This document shows, one piece after another, positions 23,461 to 33,950 of a stretch of 39,414 bases of DNA. Position 1 is the first letter of the stretch. Every line of letters begins with the position of its first letter. The translations under genes were made by a program, and so were the position numbers. Source of the DNA: Clostridium senegalense JC122 (GTDB lineage Bacteria > Bacillota > Clostridia > Clostridiales > Clostridiaceae); assembly GCF_000285575.1 (NCBI RefSeq), contig NZ_HE611054.1:1-39414 (forward strand). Direction: 5' to 3'. A model generated the notes under the pieces. The model saw only the letters and a list, made by a program, of their open reading frames with translations. It was not told where the DNA came from and did not search any database.

Positions 23461-24984
23461 TTATTGTAATGGTTTCATTGTAGGGAATAATATTACGTCT
23501 CTTATAGATGTTGAATCAGTTAAGAACATTACTATTCTATCTATACCAATTCCTAATCCACCTGTTGGAGGCATACCTATTTCTAATGCATTCATGAATT
23601 CTTCATCTATAACATAAGCCTCATCATCACCAAGTTCTCTTTCATTTGCTTGTTGTGCAAATCTATCTCTTTGAACTATTGGGTCATTAAGCTCTGAGTA
23701 TGCATTACATACTTCTCTACCATAAACAAAACCTTCGAATCTTTCTGTAAACTCTTCGTTACCACGTTTTTTCTTAGTTAATGGTGATATTTCAACAGGA
23801 TAATCACAAAGGAATGTTGGTTGTATTAAATGTTCTTCACCGTACTCTTCAAATAACATATTTAATACTTCACCTTTTGTTACTTTATCTATTGGTTTAG
23901 GGAATTCTAAATGCTTTTCTTTAGCAATTTTTTGAGCTTCTTCATTTGTTTTTATTTCATTAAAGTCTATACCTGCATATTCTTTTACAGCATCAACCAT
24001 TGTTATTCTTCTCCAAGGTGGTGTAAAGTCTATTTCTGTTCCTTGGTAAGTAACTTTAGTTGTTCCATGTACTTTTTCACATGCATATGCAACAAGTTGC
24101 TCCGTCATTTCCATCATATCATTATAATCAGCATAAGCTTCATATAATTCTATCATTGTGAACTCTGGGTTATGTCTTACACTCATACCTTCATTTCTGA
24201 AGTTTTTACCCATATCATAAACCTTTTCAAATCCACCAACTATACATCTTTTTAAATATAATTCTGTAGCTATTCTTAGGTACATGTCTATATCTAATGT
24301 GTTGTGATGAGTTACAAAAGGTCTAGCAGCGGCTCCCCCTGCAATTGGCGATAGTATTGGAGTTTCAACCTCTAAGTATCCTCTATTATCTAAGAATTCT
24401 CTTATGGCTTTTATTATGTTGATTCTCTTCATGAATGTATCTCTAACATCCTTATTCATAACAAGGTCTACTTCTCTTTGTCTATATTTTAAATCTGGAT
24501 TTTTAAGTCCATGCCATTTTTCTGGTAATGGTTTTAAAGATTTTGATATTAATTTTATTTCTTTTGCACGTATTGAAGTTTCGCCCGTTCTAGTAACAAA
24601 AGCTGTACCTGTTACAGTTACAAAATCTCCAATATCAAAAGTTTTAGCATCTTTAAAAGACTCTTCTCCAACTGCATCTAATCTAACATAAATTTGTATT
24701 TTACCATCTCTATCATGAACATCACAGAATCCTGCTTTACCTTGGATTCTTTTTGACATAAGTCTTCCAGCTATAGTTACAAGATTATCTCCTAATTCTT
24801 CAAATTGTTCTTTAACTTCTTGTGAATTATGAGTTCTATTAACCTTATATACATCAAAAGGATCTTTACCCTGCTCTTGAAGTTCAGCTAATTTTTGTCT
24901 TCTTATTGTAACCTGTTCGTTAAATTCTTCTTCTTTAGCTTGTATATCTTCTATTTCTAATTCTCTTGTGTTATTTTCTTCCAT
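23461..24984 (-). CDS. lysS: Lysyl-tRNA synthetase, class II
   Basis: 507 aa, normal for bacterial LysRS. An N-terminal OB-fold binds the anticodon ([20 protein letters not shown], then [12 protein letters not shown]). Motif 1 region: [20 protein letters not shown]. Motif 2: [20 protein letters not shown]. Motif 3: [19 protein letters not shown]. It charges tRNA-Lys with lysine and ATP. Start at 24984 with AGGAGG 9 nt upstream. It lies 12 bp after greA and shares its transcript; greA-lysS is a common Firmicute pair. Confidence 0.97.
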   Translation of the reverse strand: MEENNTRELEIEDIQAKEEEFNEQVTIRRQKLAELQEQGKDPFDVYKVNRTHNSQEVKEQFEELGDNLVTIAGRLMSKRIQGKAGFCDVHDRDGKIQIYVRLDAVGEESFKDAKTFDIGDFVTVTGTAFVTRTGETSIRAKEIKLISKSLKPLPEKWHGLKNPDLKYRQREVDLVMNKDVRDTFMKRINIIKAIREFLDNRGYLEVETPILSPIAGGAAARPFVTHHNTLDIDMYLRIATELYLKRCIVGGFEKVYDMGKNFRNEGMSVRHNPEFTMIELYEAYADYNDMMEMTEQLVAYACEKVHGTTKVTYQGTEIDFTPPWRRITMVDAVKEYAGIDFNEIKTNEEAQKIAKEKHLEFPKPIDKVTKGEVLNMLFEEYGEEHLIQPTFLCDYPVEISPLTKKKRGNEEFTERFEGFVYGREVCNAYSELNDPIVQRDRFAQQANERELGDDEAYVIDEEFMNALEIGMPPTGGLGIGIDRIVMFLTDSTSIRDVILFPTMKPLQ

Positions 24985-24996
24985 GTTAATAACCTC

Positions 24997-25479
24997 CTAA
25001 GATCTTCTGATTTCAATTATCTCATACTTACTAGTTCCATCCGGAATTATTGCTTCTACTACATCACCAACACCTTTACCGATAAGGGCACTTCCAACTG
25101 GTGACTCGTTAGATATTTTATTTTCCATAGGATCTGCTTCTGCTGACCCTACAATTGCAAACTCAACTTCTTCATCAAACTGAAAGTCTTTAACTCTTAC
25201 TATAGAGCCTACACTAACTATATCATTGTCTAGTTCGCTTTCATCTACAACTGATGCATTTCTTAACATGTTCTCAAGTTGTATTATTCTTCCTTCTACA
25301 AAAGCCTGTTCATTTTTTGCTTCATCATATTCTGAGTTTTCACTTAAATCTCCATATCCTAAAGCAACTTTTATCTTTTCAGTTATTTCTTTTCTCTTCA
25401 CAGTTTTTAAGAATTCTAATTCTTCTTCTAATTTTTTTACGCCTTCGTACGTCATTACATACTTTTTAGTATCGCTCAT
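24997..25479 (-). CDS. greA: Transcription elongation factor GreA
   Basis: 160 aa from the ATG at 25479 ([10 protein letters not shown]), preceded by GGGGAG at 6-7 nt; the frame is open further but without a binding site. The N-terminal coiled coil contains the functional tip with its acidic pair ([18 protein letters not shown]), which reaches into the RNA polymerase secondary channel to stimulate transcript cleavage. The C-terminal FKBP-like domain ends with [20 protein letters not shown]. First gene of the operon with lysS; its leader is about 255 nt long and structured. Confidence 0.97.
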   Translation of the reverse strand: MSDTKKYVMTYEGVKKLEEELEFLKTVKRKEITEKIKVALGYGDLSENSEYDEAKNEQAFVEGRIIQLENMLRNASVVDESELDNDIVSVGSIVRVKDFQFDEEVEFAIVGSAEADPMENKISNESPVGSALIGKGVGDVVEAIIPDGTSKYEIIEIRRS

Positions 25480-25554
25480 TTTCTTCTCCCCTTTAACGAT
25501 ATATAATATAATATAGTTAATTCTATTGATAAACATATTAAAATAATTTGTTTT

Positions 25555-25700
25555 AGGCATCTGAAAGTAAATAATAAGTCAAAGATGGGAAGTATATTTT
25601 GAGTTAGACAAGGAAACAGGTTCCACAGATAGTAGCAACTATCTAAGGGTTCTGTTGACACAGTATAACACAAAATAGACGATCATTCCGACTTGTTTAT
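25555..25700 (-). promoter_or_regulatory. Structured 5' leader of greA-lysS, unassigned
   Basis: Within the leader, AGATAGT/ACTATCT forms a tight hairpin (about 25627-25644), enclosed by AACAG/CTGTT pairing and followed by a CATCT/AGATG hairpin. The extent of pairing is unusual for such AT-rich DNA. No known riboswitch signature is seen. A loosely similar AGGCAT(C/A)TGAAA(G/A)TAA end occurs at 32006-32025. Confidence 0.4.
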
Positions 25701-25739
25701 TTTTTTCAAGATACCTTATACGGTTTAATACTTTAAGTT

Positions 25740-25768
25740 ATTATAAATCAGTAATATAATTGTGTCAA
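25740..25768 (-). promoter_or_regulatory. Perfect consensus promoter of greA-lysS
   Basis: TTGACA (25763-25768), 17 bp, TATAAT (25740-25745) on the minus strand. Confidence 0.85.
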
Positions 25769-25810
25769 TAAAAGGATATTACTAATTAATGTAGGGTTTT
25801 GGCATATTTT

Positions 25811-26785
25811 TTATATCCTATCCACAAAGACATTTTTATATTCAATTAATAGTTCTCTAAGCTCTTCATATTTAGTCATACAATTTACTTTATCTTTTAT
25901 GTCTGTACAATACCTTAACCCTTTTATGTACCAAGCTATATGTTTACGCATCTCTCTTATAGCCTTTATTTCTTCAAAATATTTTATAGCTAAATCTAGA
26001 TGCCTTATGCACATTTCAACTTTTTCTAAATCTGTAGGTTTTAACACCTCATTTTTACTAAAAGCATTTTGTATTTCTCTAAATATCCAAGGATTTCCCA
26101 TAGCTCCTCTAGCTACCATTATACCATCACAATTAGTTAATTCTTTCATTTTTAATGCATCTTCATAAGAAAATACATCTCCATTTCCTATAACCGGAAT
26201 ACTAACTGCTTCCTTTACTTTTCCTATTATGTTCCAATCTGCATTTCCGTTATACATTTGTGCTCTAGTTCTTCCATGAATAGCAATAGCATCAACACCT
26301 GCATCTTCTACATACTTTGCAAATTCTACTGCATTTATATTATCCTCATCAAACCCTTTTCTAAACTTTACTGTTACTGGCTTATTACTTACCTTTTTCA
26401 TCTCTCTAATAATTTCAGATGCAAGCTTAGGATTTTTCATCAAAGCAGAGCCTTCTCCGTTTTTTACTATTTTAGGTACAGGACATCCCATATTTACATC
26501 AACTATAGAAATATCCTCTCTTTCATTAAATACTTCACAAGCATGAGCCATTATTTTAGGATCACTACCGAAAATCTGAATAGCAACTGGTCTTTCTTCT
26601 TCTGACGTTCTCATAAGAACCTCTGTATTTCTACTTCCATAAAATAAACCTTTTGCACTAACCATTTCAGTATAAACTAACCCACACCCCATCTCTTTGC
26701 ATATACCTCTATATGCAATGTCAGTAACTCCTGCCATTGGGGCTAAAAACACATTGTTTTCAAATTCAAGGTTTGATATTTTCAT
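25811..26785 (-). CDS. dusB: tRNA-dihydrouridine synthase (DusB-type)
   Basis: 324 aa. An FMN TIM-barrel: [20 protein letters not shown] at the N-terminus binds [23 protein letters not shown] holds the catalytic Cys (near residue 100) and the RNA-binding loop, [17 protein letters not shown] and [13 protein letters not shown] bind the flavin phosphate, and [15 protein letters not shown] ends the barrel. It reduces uridines in tRNA with NAD(P)H. Start at 26785 with AGGTGAT. It begins 8 bp after coaX, so the two are co-transcribed; a separate promoter serves greA downstream. Confidence 0.95.
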   Translation of the reverse strand: MKISNLEFENNVFLAPMAGVTDIAYRGICKEMGCGLVYTEMVSAKGLFYGSRNTEVLMRTSEEERPVAIQIFGSDPKIMAHACEVFNEREDISIVDVNMGCPVPKIVKNGEGSALMKNPKLASEIIREMKKVSNKPVTVKFRKGFDEDNINAVEFAKYVEDAGVDAIAIHGRTRAQMYNGNADWNIIGKVKEAVSIPVIGNGDVFSYEDALKMKELTNCDGIMVARGAMGNPWIFREIQNAFSKNEVLKPTDLEKVEMCIRHLDLAIKYFEEIKAIREMRKHIAWYIKGLRYCTDIKDKVNCMTKYEELRELLIEYKNVFVDRI

Positions 26786-26793
26786 TGCATCAC

Positions 26794-27573
26794 CTATTCT
26801 TTATTCTTTTCATATATCATTCTTAACCCATCTAATGTTAAAAATGGTTCAACTTTATCTATTGTTTGTGAATCTTGTGCTATTAATGTAGCAAGTCCTC
26901 CAGTTGCTATTACAATTGGATCTTCTTCACCTTTAGCCATCATCTCTTTTTTCATCTTATTAACTATATAATCTACCTGCCCTACATAACCACATACAAT
27001 TCCAGCTTGCATACTTGCTACTGTATTTTTACAAATTACTGTATCTGGTTTTACAAGCTCAACTCTTGGAAGTTTTGCTGCTCTTTCAAATAAAGCATCA
27101 GATGAAATTTTTATACCAGGACAAATAGTTCCACCTAAATAATCTGCATTTTTAGTTATAGCACAAAATGTAGTAGCCGTTCCAAAGTCTATTATTATCA
27201 TAGATTTTTTATAAGTTTCAAAAGCTGCCACAGCATTAACAATTCTATCTGCTCCAACTTCCTTAGGATTATCATATTTTATGTTTATTCCTGTTTTAAC
27301 CCCTGGTCCTACAACTATAGGGTTTTGATTAAAATATTTTCTAATCATATGTTCTAATGAATACATTATATTAGGTACAACTGAAGAAATTATTATTCCT
27401 TCAATATCCGAAGCTTTAATATTATTTTGCTCAAATAATTGCCTAACCTGTATTCCATATTCATCAGAACTTCTTTTATGATCAGTAGATAATCTCCAAT
27501 CAACCATAAGTTTCTTATCTTTATATATGCCCAATACTATATTAGTGTTTCCAACATCCAATACAAAAACCAT
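26794..27573 (-). CDS. coaX: Type III pantothenate kinase
   Basis: About 259 aa from the ATG at 27573, which follows GAGGTG at 6 nt; an in-frame GTG three codons earlier overlaps that site. The ASKHA fold is shown by [19 protein letters not shown] (phosphate 1 loop), [16 protein letters not shown] and [13 protein letters not shown] (phosphate 2 and catalytic Asp), and [16 protein letters not shown]. It phosphorylates pantothenate, the first step of CoA synthesis, and is not inhibited by CoA, as is known for this type. Co-transcribed with dusB. Confidence 0.96.
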   Translation of the reverse strand: MVFVLDVGNTNIVLGIYKDKKLMVDWRLSTDHKRSSDEYGIQVRQLFEQNNIKASDIEGIIISSVVPNIMYSLEHMIRKYFNQNPIVVGPGVKTGINIKYDNPKEVGADRIVNAVAAFETYKKSMIIIDFGTATTFCAITKNADYLGGTICPGIKISSDALFERAAKLPRVELVKPDTVICKNTVASMQAGIVCGYVGQVDYIVNKMKKEMMAKGEEDPIVIATGGLATLIAQDSQTIDKVEPFLTLDGLRMIYEKNKE

Positions 27574-27595
27574 AAAATTCACCTCTATACAATTA

Positions 27596-27618
27596 AAAGC
27601 AGCCTTGCCAGCTGCTTT
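27596..27618 (-). terminator. Hairpin between the 59-aa gene and coaX
   Basis: AAAGCAGC (27596-27603) pairs with GCTGCTTT (27611-27618); TTTT then AATTG follow on the minus strand. Probably ends the transcript of the small gene, or attenuates reading into coaX. Confidence 0.6.
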
Positions 27619-27762
27619 ATAGAATCTACTAATAAAAACATTATAAAATAATAATTTAATTTTAACAAGTTAATATATTTTGTCAAGTAGCCTAAATTCT
27701 TTACCTCAGCTCTCTCTAATAGCTAAATGAATGTTTTCCTTAGTTTTTCTATTTCTAAGCTT

Positions 27763-27942
27763 TTATCCATTTAAAAACTTATTTAGTGTCTCCAAGTGAG
27801 TACTATGCTTATCTATTAATTCATTTAAAACACTTATAGATTGGGGATTAGTTGAACTATCTAAGTATCTTTTATACTTTTTTACAAGGCTTTTTTCTTT
27901 ACCTATAACTTCAATAATATCTTCTTTATTTTGAAATAGCAT
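27763..27942 (-). CDS. 59-aa helical protein, unknown function
   Basis: Starts at ATG 27942, with AGGAG 8 nt upstream; an earlier in-frame start has no site. The sequence (MLFQNKEDIIEVIGKEKSLV, then SVLNELIDKHSTHLETLNKF) suggests two amphipathic helices with many charged residues, a helical hairpin. No signal or membrane segment. It stands alone upstream of coaX with its own hairpin downstream. I do not recognise the family. Confidence 0.7.
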   Translation of the reverse strand: MLFQNKEDIIEVIGKEKSLVKKYKRYLDSSTNPQSISVLNELIDKHSTHLETLNKFLNG

Positions 27943-28189
27943 ATAACCACTCCTTTTTAATATTATTCTCAATAATAAAAAGGAGTATACTTATTATATA
28001 TAAGAATACAATCTTAAAATTAATTTTATACATTAGTTAAGAAAAAATAAGTACAAATATAGTTAGTTAATAGTTAACAGGTAAGAGTTAATATTTTAGG
28101 ATGAAACTGTCAAATATTAGTATGATATTAATCTTAAATCTTCTCATTTGATAAATTCATAAGTTTAAAATTCATTTTAGAACCCTATA

Positions 28190-28344
28190 TAGCGTTCCAA
28201 GTTGACTTTTAAAATTATCCATTCCAAAACTTGGATACCTAAAATAGTGAGACATGCTCCGAATCACTTAAAATTCAACACTGTATTTTGTGTGAAAATA
28301 TTTTAAAGTTATTGAATAAATTTAAATTGGAGCTTGTTTCCCTA
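28190..28344 (+). mobile_element. 155-bp TA-flanked MITE, copy C
   Basis: Same length and sequence family as 15296-15450, with TAGCGTTCCAAG and CTTGTTTCCCTA ends and flanking TA (28188-28189 and 28345-28346). An additional end-like AACCCTA lies directly to its left. It sits between the 59-aa gene and the decarboxylase operon terminator. Confidence 0.87.
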
Positions 28345-28368
28345 TACTTCTATACAAAAAATTAATAA

Positions 28369-28408
28369 AGAGTGCCATATCATGATAAAAATCATTTTAA
28401 GGCACTCT
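28369..28408 (-). terminator. Terminator of the decarboxylase operon
   Basis: AGAGTGCC (28369-28376) pairs with GGCACTCT (28401-28408), with an inner ATGAT/ATCAT stem and a T-rich tail on the minus strand. Confidence 0.8.
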
Positions 28409-28446
28409 ATTTTAAATTTTTACTACATTATATTATATTTTAATCA

Positions 28447-29583
28447 CTATCCAAATATGGACAGTAATACTCCTGCTGCAACAGCACTACCGATTACTCC
28501 TGCAACATTAGGTCCCATTGCATACATTAATAAGAAGTTTGTTGGATCATACTCTTGTCCAACTACTTGTGAAACTCTAGCAGCCATTGGAACTGCTGAA
28601 ACTCCTGCTGAACCTATAAGTGGGTTTATTCTTCCCTTTGTAAGTTTACACATTAGTTTTCCTATTAAAACGCCGGATGCAGTTGCAACAGAGAATGCTA
28701 CAACTCCTAAAATTACTATTCCTATAGTCTTTGGTGTTAAGAAAACTTCTGCTTTAGCTGTAGCTCCAACAGATAAGCCTAAGAATATAGTAATTATGTT
28801 TATTAACGCATTTTGAGCTGTATCTGTAAGTCTTCCAACAACTCCTGATTCTTTAAATAAGTTTCCAAGCATTAACATACCTACAAGTGATTTTAATGAA
28901 GGTAAGAACAATATTACTAATATAGCAACAACTATAGGGAATATAATTTTTTCTGTTTTAGATACTTGTCTTAATCCCCCCATTTTTATAGTTCTTTCCT
29001 TATCCGTTGTTAAAGCCTTCATTATAGGTGGTTGAATCATAGGTACTAATGCCATATATGAATAAGCAGCAACAGCTATAGGCCCCAATAAGTGCGGTGC
29101 CAACTTATTAGTTAAGAATATAGCCGTTGGACCATCCGCTCCTCCAATTATTCCTATTGATGCAGCCTCTTGTGGTGTAAATCCTAAAACCATAGCCACT
29201 ATAAATGCAAAGAATACTCCAAATTGAGCTCCTGCTCCCATAAGCACACTAGATGGATTAGCAAGTAATGGACCAAAGTCCGTCATTGCTCCTACGCCCA
29301 AGAAAATTAATGGCGGGAATATTTCTAATTTAACCCCTTTAGATAAATAATAAAGAAGTCCTCCAGCCGCTCCATTTGATGGTTCTGCCATTATATCTGC
29401 TAATGGTAAATTTGTTAACAACATACCAAATGCTATTGGTAATAATAATAATGGCTCAAACTCTTTAGCTATAGCTAAATATATTAACAAGCAAGCTACT
29501 GCAAGCATAACTATTTCTTTCCAAGTTATTGCTGCAAAGCCAGAGGAAGCTAATAGTTCTTGTAACACTTGTAAAATATTCAT
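28447..29583 (-). CDS. Na+-pumping decarboxylase beta subunit
   Basis: 378 aa, about ten membrane helices. It belongs to the OadB/MmdB/GcdB family that removes CO2 from carboxybiotin and moves Na+ outward. Family marks: [20 protein letters not shown], the buried acidic [19 protein letters not shown], and the C-terminal [20 protein letters not shown]. The start has AGGAGG 8 nt upstream. Last gene of the four-gene operon (carboxyltransferase, small membrane subunit, biotin carrier, beta). Together they couple decarboxylation of an acyl-CoA or oxo-acid to a sodium gradient. Confidence 0.95.
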   Translation of the reverse strand: MNILQVLQELLASSGFAAITWKEIVMLAVACLLIYLAIAKEFEPLLLLPIAFGMLLTNLPLADIMAEPSNGAAGGLLYYLSKGVKLEIFPPLIFLGVGAMTDFGPLLANPSSVLMGAGAQFGVFFAFIVAMVLGFTPQEAASIGIIGGADGPTAIFLTNKLAPHLLGPIAVAAYSYMALVPMIQPPIMKALTTDKERTIKMGGLRQVSKTEKIIFPIVVAILVILFLPSLKSLVGMLMLGNLFKESGVVGRLTDTAQNALINIITIFLGLSVGATAKAEVFLTPKTIGIVILGVVAFSVATASGVLIGKLMCKLTKGRINPLIGSAGVSAVPMAARVSQVVGQEYDPTNFLLMYAMGPNVAGVIGSAVAAGVLLSIFG

Positions 29584-29601
29584 TTATTTTGCCTCCTTTT
29601 G

Positions 29602-29976
29602 CTATCCAATAACAGCTAATATATCTCCTGTATTTACAGATGCTCCTTTTGGTACACTAACTTGTACAACAGTACCATCTACTGGTGCCATAATTTCATT
29701 TTCCATTTTCATTGCTTCTAAAACGAATAAAACCTCACCTTTTTTCACTTTAGCGCCTTCTACAGCATTTATTTTTACAATAGTTCCTGGCATTGGACTT
29801 TCCAATTTTTCTCCTTGAGCAGCTGATTTCTTTTCCGCTACTGGAGTTTCTTGAACCTTTGGTGCAGTTTTTACTGCTGTATTATTTGGTTGAGGTACTG
29901 ATGTAAACTCACCTTTTACTTCTTCTACCTCAACTTGATAAACATTTCCATTAACAGTTACATTATATCTTTTCAT
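29602..29976 (-). CDS. Biotin carboxyl carrier subunit of the decarboxylase
   Basis: About 124 aa from ATG 29976 (MKRYNVTVNGNVYQVEVEEV); a TTG three codons earlier sits too near the AAGGAGG. A Pro/Ala-rich linker (about 28-55) joins the N-terminal strand pair to a biotinyl domain with the modified lysine in EAMKMENEI. It carries CO2 from the carboxyltransferase to the membrane beta subunit. Homologous to MmdC/GcdC. Between the small membrane subunit and beta genes. Confidence 0.93.
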   Translation of the reverse strand: MKRYNVTVNGNVYQVEVEEVKGEFTSVPQPNNTAVKTAPKVQETPVAEKKSAAQGEKLESPMPGTIVKINAVEGAKVKKGEVLFVLEAMKMENEIMAPVDGTVVQVSVPKGASVNTGDILAVIG

Positions 29977-30002
29977 AATAAACAATTCCTCCTTAACAAG
30001 CT

Positions 30003-30347
30003 CTACCTTGAATTATTATTCCAATTAGAATTTGATACCCTTTTTATACTTCTTATATTTAAACCAGAAGTTGGAACATCTAATTGAAGTGATAAGGCCC
30101 CAATTATAGCTGCCACGATCTCTGAGTCGTCTTGAAGTTCAACTTCTTCATTTTCTTCAACTTTCGTTACAATAACTGTATCTTCAGGTTTTTCTTTTTT
30201 TACATTTTTAGCATTTCTTTTTTCAAAAATGCTGTTTTGAAATTTTATTATAAACATAAGTATAATTAGCACTACAAAAACTATAAGCATAGCAACTACC
30301 GATACACCTACTGCAAAAATAAATTTCTCTAATACACTTCCTGTCAT
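30003..30347 (-). CDS. Small membrane subunit of the decarboxylase (OadG/MmdD-like)
   Basis: 114 aa. One N-terminal membrane helix (FAVGVSVVAMLIVFVVLIIL), an acidic linker, and the C-terminal ending with EIVAAIIGALSLQLD and RSIKRVSNSNWNNNSR, typical of the OadG/MmdD family that holds the complex together. Start at 30347 with GGGAGG, 12 bp after the carboxyltransferase gene. Confidence 0.9.
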   Translation of the reverse strand: MTGSVLEKFIFAVGVSVVAMLIVFVVLIILMFIIKFQNSIFEKRNAKNVKKEKPEDTVIVTKVEENEEVELQDDSEIVAAIIGALSLQLDVPTSGLNIRSIKRVSNSNWNNNSR

Positions 30348-30359
30348 ATTCTTACCTCC

Positions 30360-31844
30360 CTAAAGTAGATTTTTTCCATGTTTCTTAGGGTAGCTTAACT
30401 CTCTTTTACTTTGTAACATATCTAACATAGCAAATACCATTTGTTTAGTTTCGCTTGGTTTAATAATACTATCTATTAATCCAACTTCTGCTGCTAAATA
30501 TGGATCTGCATATTCATTTATATGCTCTTTTATTAATTCAGCTTCTTTAGCCTCTTTATTTTCTGCATTAATTATTTCATCTATATATTTATTTTTTATT
30601 TGATTCTTTGGATTAGTTAAAGCTATCTTTGCTGTTGGCCAAGCTAAACTTACATCTAAAGCAGATTCCTTACTTGCTAAAGATAAATAACCAGCACCAT
30701 AAGCTTCACCTATAACTAATGACACTTTTGGAACAGTTGAATCACATAATGCATATATCATAGTACCTACATCACTAGCTACACCATTTATCTCTTCTTT
30801 TAAACTTGCTTCAAATCCTAAAGTATCAACAATGCTTAATATTGGTATGTTAAAACTATCACATATTCTTACAAATCTACACACTTTAGTTGAAAGTTTT
30901 CTATCTAACTTACTCTTTTCATTACCATTAGCTATAACCCCAACTGTTAATCCATTTAATTTAATTAAATAAGTTTTTATTGCAGACTCTAAATTTTTGT
31001 TAACTTCTAAAGTAGAACCTTCATCTGCAATTGTATTTACAACTAATTCTCCATTAAAAGTTTCATCTATAGCTGCTTTATTCAAATTATCTTTTTTATC
31101 ATTTAAACTATTATCTTCACAAGATAATGGTGCCATTTCCAAACTATTAGATGGTATAAATTCAAGTATTTTTCTTGTAATATTTAATGCTTCTTCCTCT
31201 GTTTTTACAACAAAGTTAGCATTTCCACTTTTAATACTTTCTTCACTATTAAATAATTTATTATCTATATAATTGCTTTCTGCCACTCTTAATGAATCAT
31301 TTGTATTTATACTTAATTTGGATAATCCTTCAATTACAACAATAAAATCACTTAATGTTGCATTAGCAGCCATAATACCATTACATGGTCCAGCTACTAC
31401 AGATATTTGTGGAATAACTCCATTTAATTTTGAAGTTTTTCTTAAAACCTTTCCATAAGAAGATAAAAGTTCAACTCCTTGTGATATATTGCCACCAATA
31501 GAATCAAAAACTTTAATTATTGGTGCACCACATTGTGCAGCCTTGTCCATTATATTGCAGATTTTTTCTGCCGCAAACCTATTAAATGTAGCACCATCTA
31601 CAGTATAATCTTCTGCATAAATATATACTAACCTGCCATTTATAGTTCCATGACCTGCTATAACCCCTGAACCATTCTTTTTAATTAATCCACCAACTTC
31701 TATAAAAGAGCCATTATCTAGTATAGATAAAATTCTTTCTCTAGCAGTTAGTTTCTTTAAGTTATGTTGCATATCAACCTTTTCTTTGCCACCACCTTGG
31801 TGTGCTCTATGCATAACTTCATCAAATACATCAAGTTTATCCAT
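30360..31844 (-). CDS. mmdA: Acyl-CoA carboxyltransferase (decarboxylase alpha), probably methylmalonyl-CoA
   Basis: 494 aa with the two crotonase-like halves of the biotin-dependent carboxyltransferase family. The N-half contains TARERILSILDNGSFIEVGG and KICNIMDKAAQCGAPIIKV; the C-half contains ICDSFNIPILSIVDTLGF, then KVSLVIGEAYGAGYLSLASK and the SLAWPTAKIAL segment. It moves CO2 from the acyl-CoA to biotin. Methylmalonyl-CoA is the likely substrate by family, but malonyl- or glutaconyl-CoA cannot be excluded. The middle (about 195-260) is diverged compared with typical members. First gene of the operon; AGGAGG 8 nt upstream. Confidence 0.88.
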   Translation of the reverse strand: MDKLDVFDEVMHRAHQGGGKEKVDMQHNLKKLTARERILSILDNGSFIEVGGLIKKNGSGVIAGHGTINGRLVYIYAEDYTVDGATFNRFAAEKICNIMDKAAQCGAPIIKVFDSIGGNISQGVELLSSYGKVLRKTSKLNGVIPQISVVAGPCNGIMAANATLSDFIVVIEGLSKLSINTNDSLRVAESNYIDNKLFNSEESIKSGNANFVVKTEEEALNITRKILEFIPSNSLEMAPLSCEDNSLNDKKDNLNKAAIDETFNGELVVNTIADEGSTLEVNKNLESAIKTYLIKLNGLTVGVIANGNEKSKLDRKLSTKVCRFVRICDSFNIPILSIVDTLGFEASLKEEINGVASDVGTMIYALCDSTVPKVSLVIGEAYGAGYLSLASKESALDVSLAWPTAKIALTNPKNQIKNKYIDEIINAENKEAKEAELIKEHINEYADPYLAAEVGLIDSIIKPSETKQMVFAMLDMLQSKRELSYPKKHGKNLL

Positions 31845-31954
31845 CTCATTGCCTCCTGACTTTCAAATACTCATGTTACCCAACAACAATAATATCACAA
31901 AAAATTCAGATTGTATACCGATTGTGCAGGTTTTATTTCATTTTTCTGTGTATT

Positions 31955-32003
31955 GAAAAAAAAGACTTAAAGTTTGCAACTCCTAACTGTAATTCCGTCT
32001 TTT
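31955..32003 (-). terminator. Hairpin with T8 in the mmdA leader, attenuator candidate
   Basis: On the minus strand AAAAAAGAC pairs with GTCTTTTTTTT, 110 bp before the mmdA start. It follows a region of further pairings (AGCATT/AATGCT, ATCC/GGAT). A terminator before the first gene of an operon suggests attenuation or a riboswitch, or a short independent RNA. Confidence 0.5.
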
Positions 32004-32181
32004 TTAGGCATATGAAAATAAGTACTAAATAAAATCCGGAAAACTATTTGTTACGAGATACTAAGGTTAAATCCAGTGATAGTACGGATATATATAGGTT
32101 TGGCAGACAAAGCATTTACTACAGATAAGTTAGAATGCTGGTCTACTATTCTTTGATTACGCCTTATATTTTTAAACAACA

Positions 32182-32217
32182 AAACCCATTATAAACTTTT
32201 CAATTTATAATGGGTTT
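32182..32217 (-). terminator. Terminator of fhs
   Basis: A 14-bp perfect stem, AAACCCATTATAAA with TTTATAATGGGTTT (32182-32195 with 32204-32217), 70 bp after the fhs stop. Confidence 0.88.
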
Positions 32218-32284
32218 CTTACTAATTTATTTGTTCATTTAGAATGATTCTCAAATTTTAAAATTCATATTTCAAATTATTCAT

Positions 32285-33950
32285 TTAAAATAGTCCTTCT
32301 ATTACTCCGTCTTCTCTTATATCTATTTTTTCTGCTGCAGGAACTTTAGGTAACCCTGGCATCGTCATTATATTACCTGTAAGTGCTACTATAAATCCTG
32401 CACCATTTGATAATCTAACTTCTTTAACTGTAATTTTAAATCCTCTTGGTCTTCCTAAAAGACTTCCATTATCTGATAAAGAATTTTGTGTTTTCGCTAC
32501 ACATATAGGTAATTTATCTGCACCTATTTTTTCTATTTGAGCTATTTGTTTTTTTACTGCTGGAACAAACTCTACTCCATCAGCTCCATATATTTCTTTG
32601 GCAATAATTTCAATTTTTTCTTGTACAGAAAGCTTTTCATCATAAAGGACTTTAAAATTACTTTCACTTTCTTCTATAGTTTTCACTACTTTTTCAGCAA
32701 GATCTAATCCGCCATCTGCACCTTTTTCCCAAACTTCAGTTAAAGATACTTCTACGCCTTTTTTCTCACAGAAATCTTTTATAAATTCAACTTCTTCATT
32801 GCTATCAGTTATAAATTTGTTTATTGCCACAACTACAGGCACACCAAATTTTTGAACATTTTCTATTTGTTTTTCTAAGTTTTCTATACCTTTAGATAAA
32901 GCTTCTACATTAGAAACATTTAAATTTTCTTTCTTCACTCCACCATGATGTTTTAAAGCTCTAATAGTAGCTACTAAAACTACAGCACTTGGATTTAAGC
33001 TTCCATATCTACATTTTATATCAAAGAATTTTTCAGCTCCTAAATCAGCTCCAAAACCAGCTTCTGTTATTGCATAGTCACCTAATTTTAAAGCCATTTT
33101 TGTAGCTAATATACTATTACATCCATGAGCAATATTAGCAAATGGTCCACCATGTATTATAGCTGGTGTATTATCTAAAGTTTGAACTAAATTTGGTTTT
33201 ATAGCATCTTTCATAAGCATAGCCATAGCACCATTTACTTTTAAATCTTTACAATATACAGGTTCTCCATCTGTATTATAAGCTACTAATATGTTTCCAA
33301 ATCTCTCTTTTAAATCCATCAAATCATTTGATAAACATAATATTGCCATTATTTCTGAAGCAACAGTTATAGTAAATCCATCTTCTCTTGTAAATCCATT
33401 TGCAGTTCCACCTAGACCAACAATAACTTTTCTTAATGCTCTATCATTCATATCAAGTACTCTTTTGAAAAGTACCTTTCTTGAATCTATTTTTAATGAG
33501 TTTCCTTGATGAATATGGTTATCTATAGCTGCACTTAAAAGGTTATTTGCTGTTGTTATAGCATGCATATCCCCTGTAAAGTGTAAGTTTATATCTTCCA
33601 TTGGAACAACTTGTGCATAACCACCACCAGCTGCTCCCCCTTTAACTCCAAAAACTGGTCCTAAAGAAGGCTCTCTTAATGCAATAACTGCATTCTTTTG
33701 CATTTTACATAAAGCTTGACCTAATCCTATTGTAACTGTTGACTTTCCTTCTCCTGCTGGTGTTGGATTAATAGCAGTAACTAATATTAACTTACCGTCC
33801 TTATTATTTTTCTTTAAAACGTCTAAAGATACCTTTGCTTTATATTTACCATAAAGCTCTATATCATCCTCTGATAATCCTACTTTTTTTAGCTACATCA
33901 ACAATAGGTAGCATTTTAGCGCTTTGTGCAATTTCAATATCTGTCATCAT
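32285..33950 (-). pseudogene. fhs: Formate--tetrahydrofolate ligase, frameshifted near the 5' end
   Basis: The intact gene would run from ATG 33950 (AGGGGG 10 nt upstream) to 32285, about 554 aa as in other clostridia. The first 22 codons ([20 protein letters not shown]) are in frame, then seven As (33884-33890 as T7 on plus) instead of six throw the frame. The second frame continues [17 protein letters not shown], the P-loop [14 protein letters not shown], and [20 protein letters not shown], all Fhs signatures. The enzyme makes 10-formyl-THF from formate and ATP. A single A indel separates this from a normal gene, so sequencing error, recent mutation or slippage are all possible. Confidence 0.9.

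Noticed and set aside
23911-26605. Plus-strand frames opposite lysS, greA and dusB
   Set aside because: All are shadows of conserved genes, Phe/Ser/Cys-rich as expected for antisense frames of AT-rich genes, and lack binding sites.
28447-31844. The decarboxylase genes as a novel system
   Set aside because: The four subunits match the known Na+-translocating biotin decarboxylase family; only the substrate is uncertain.
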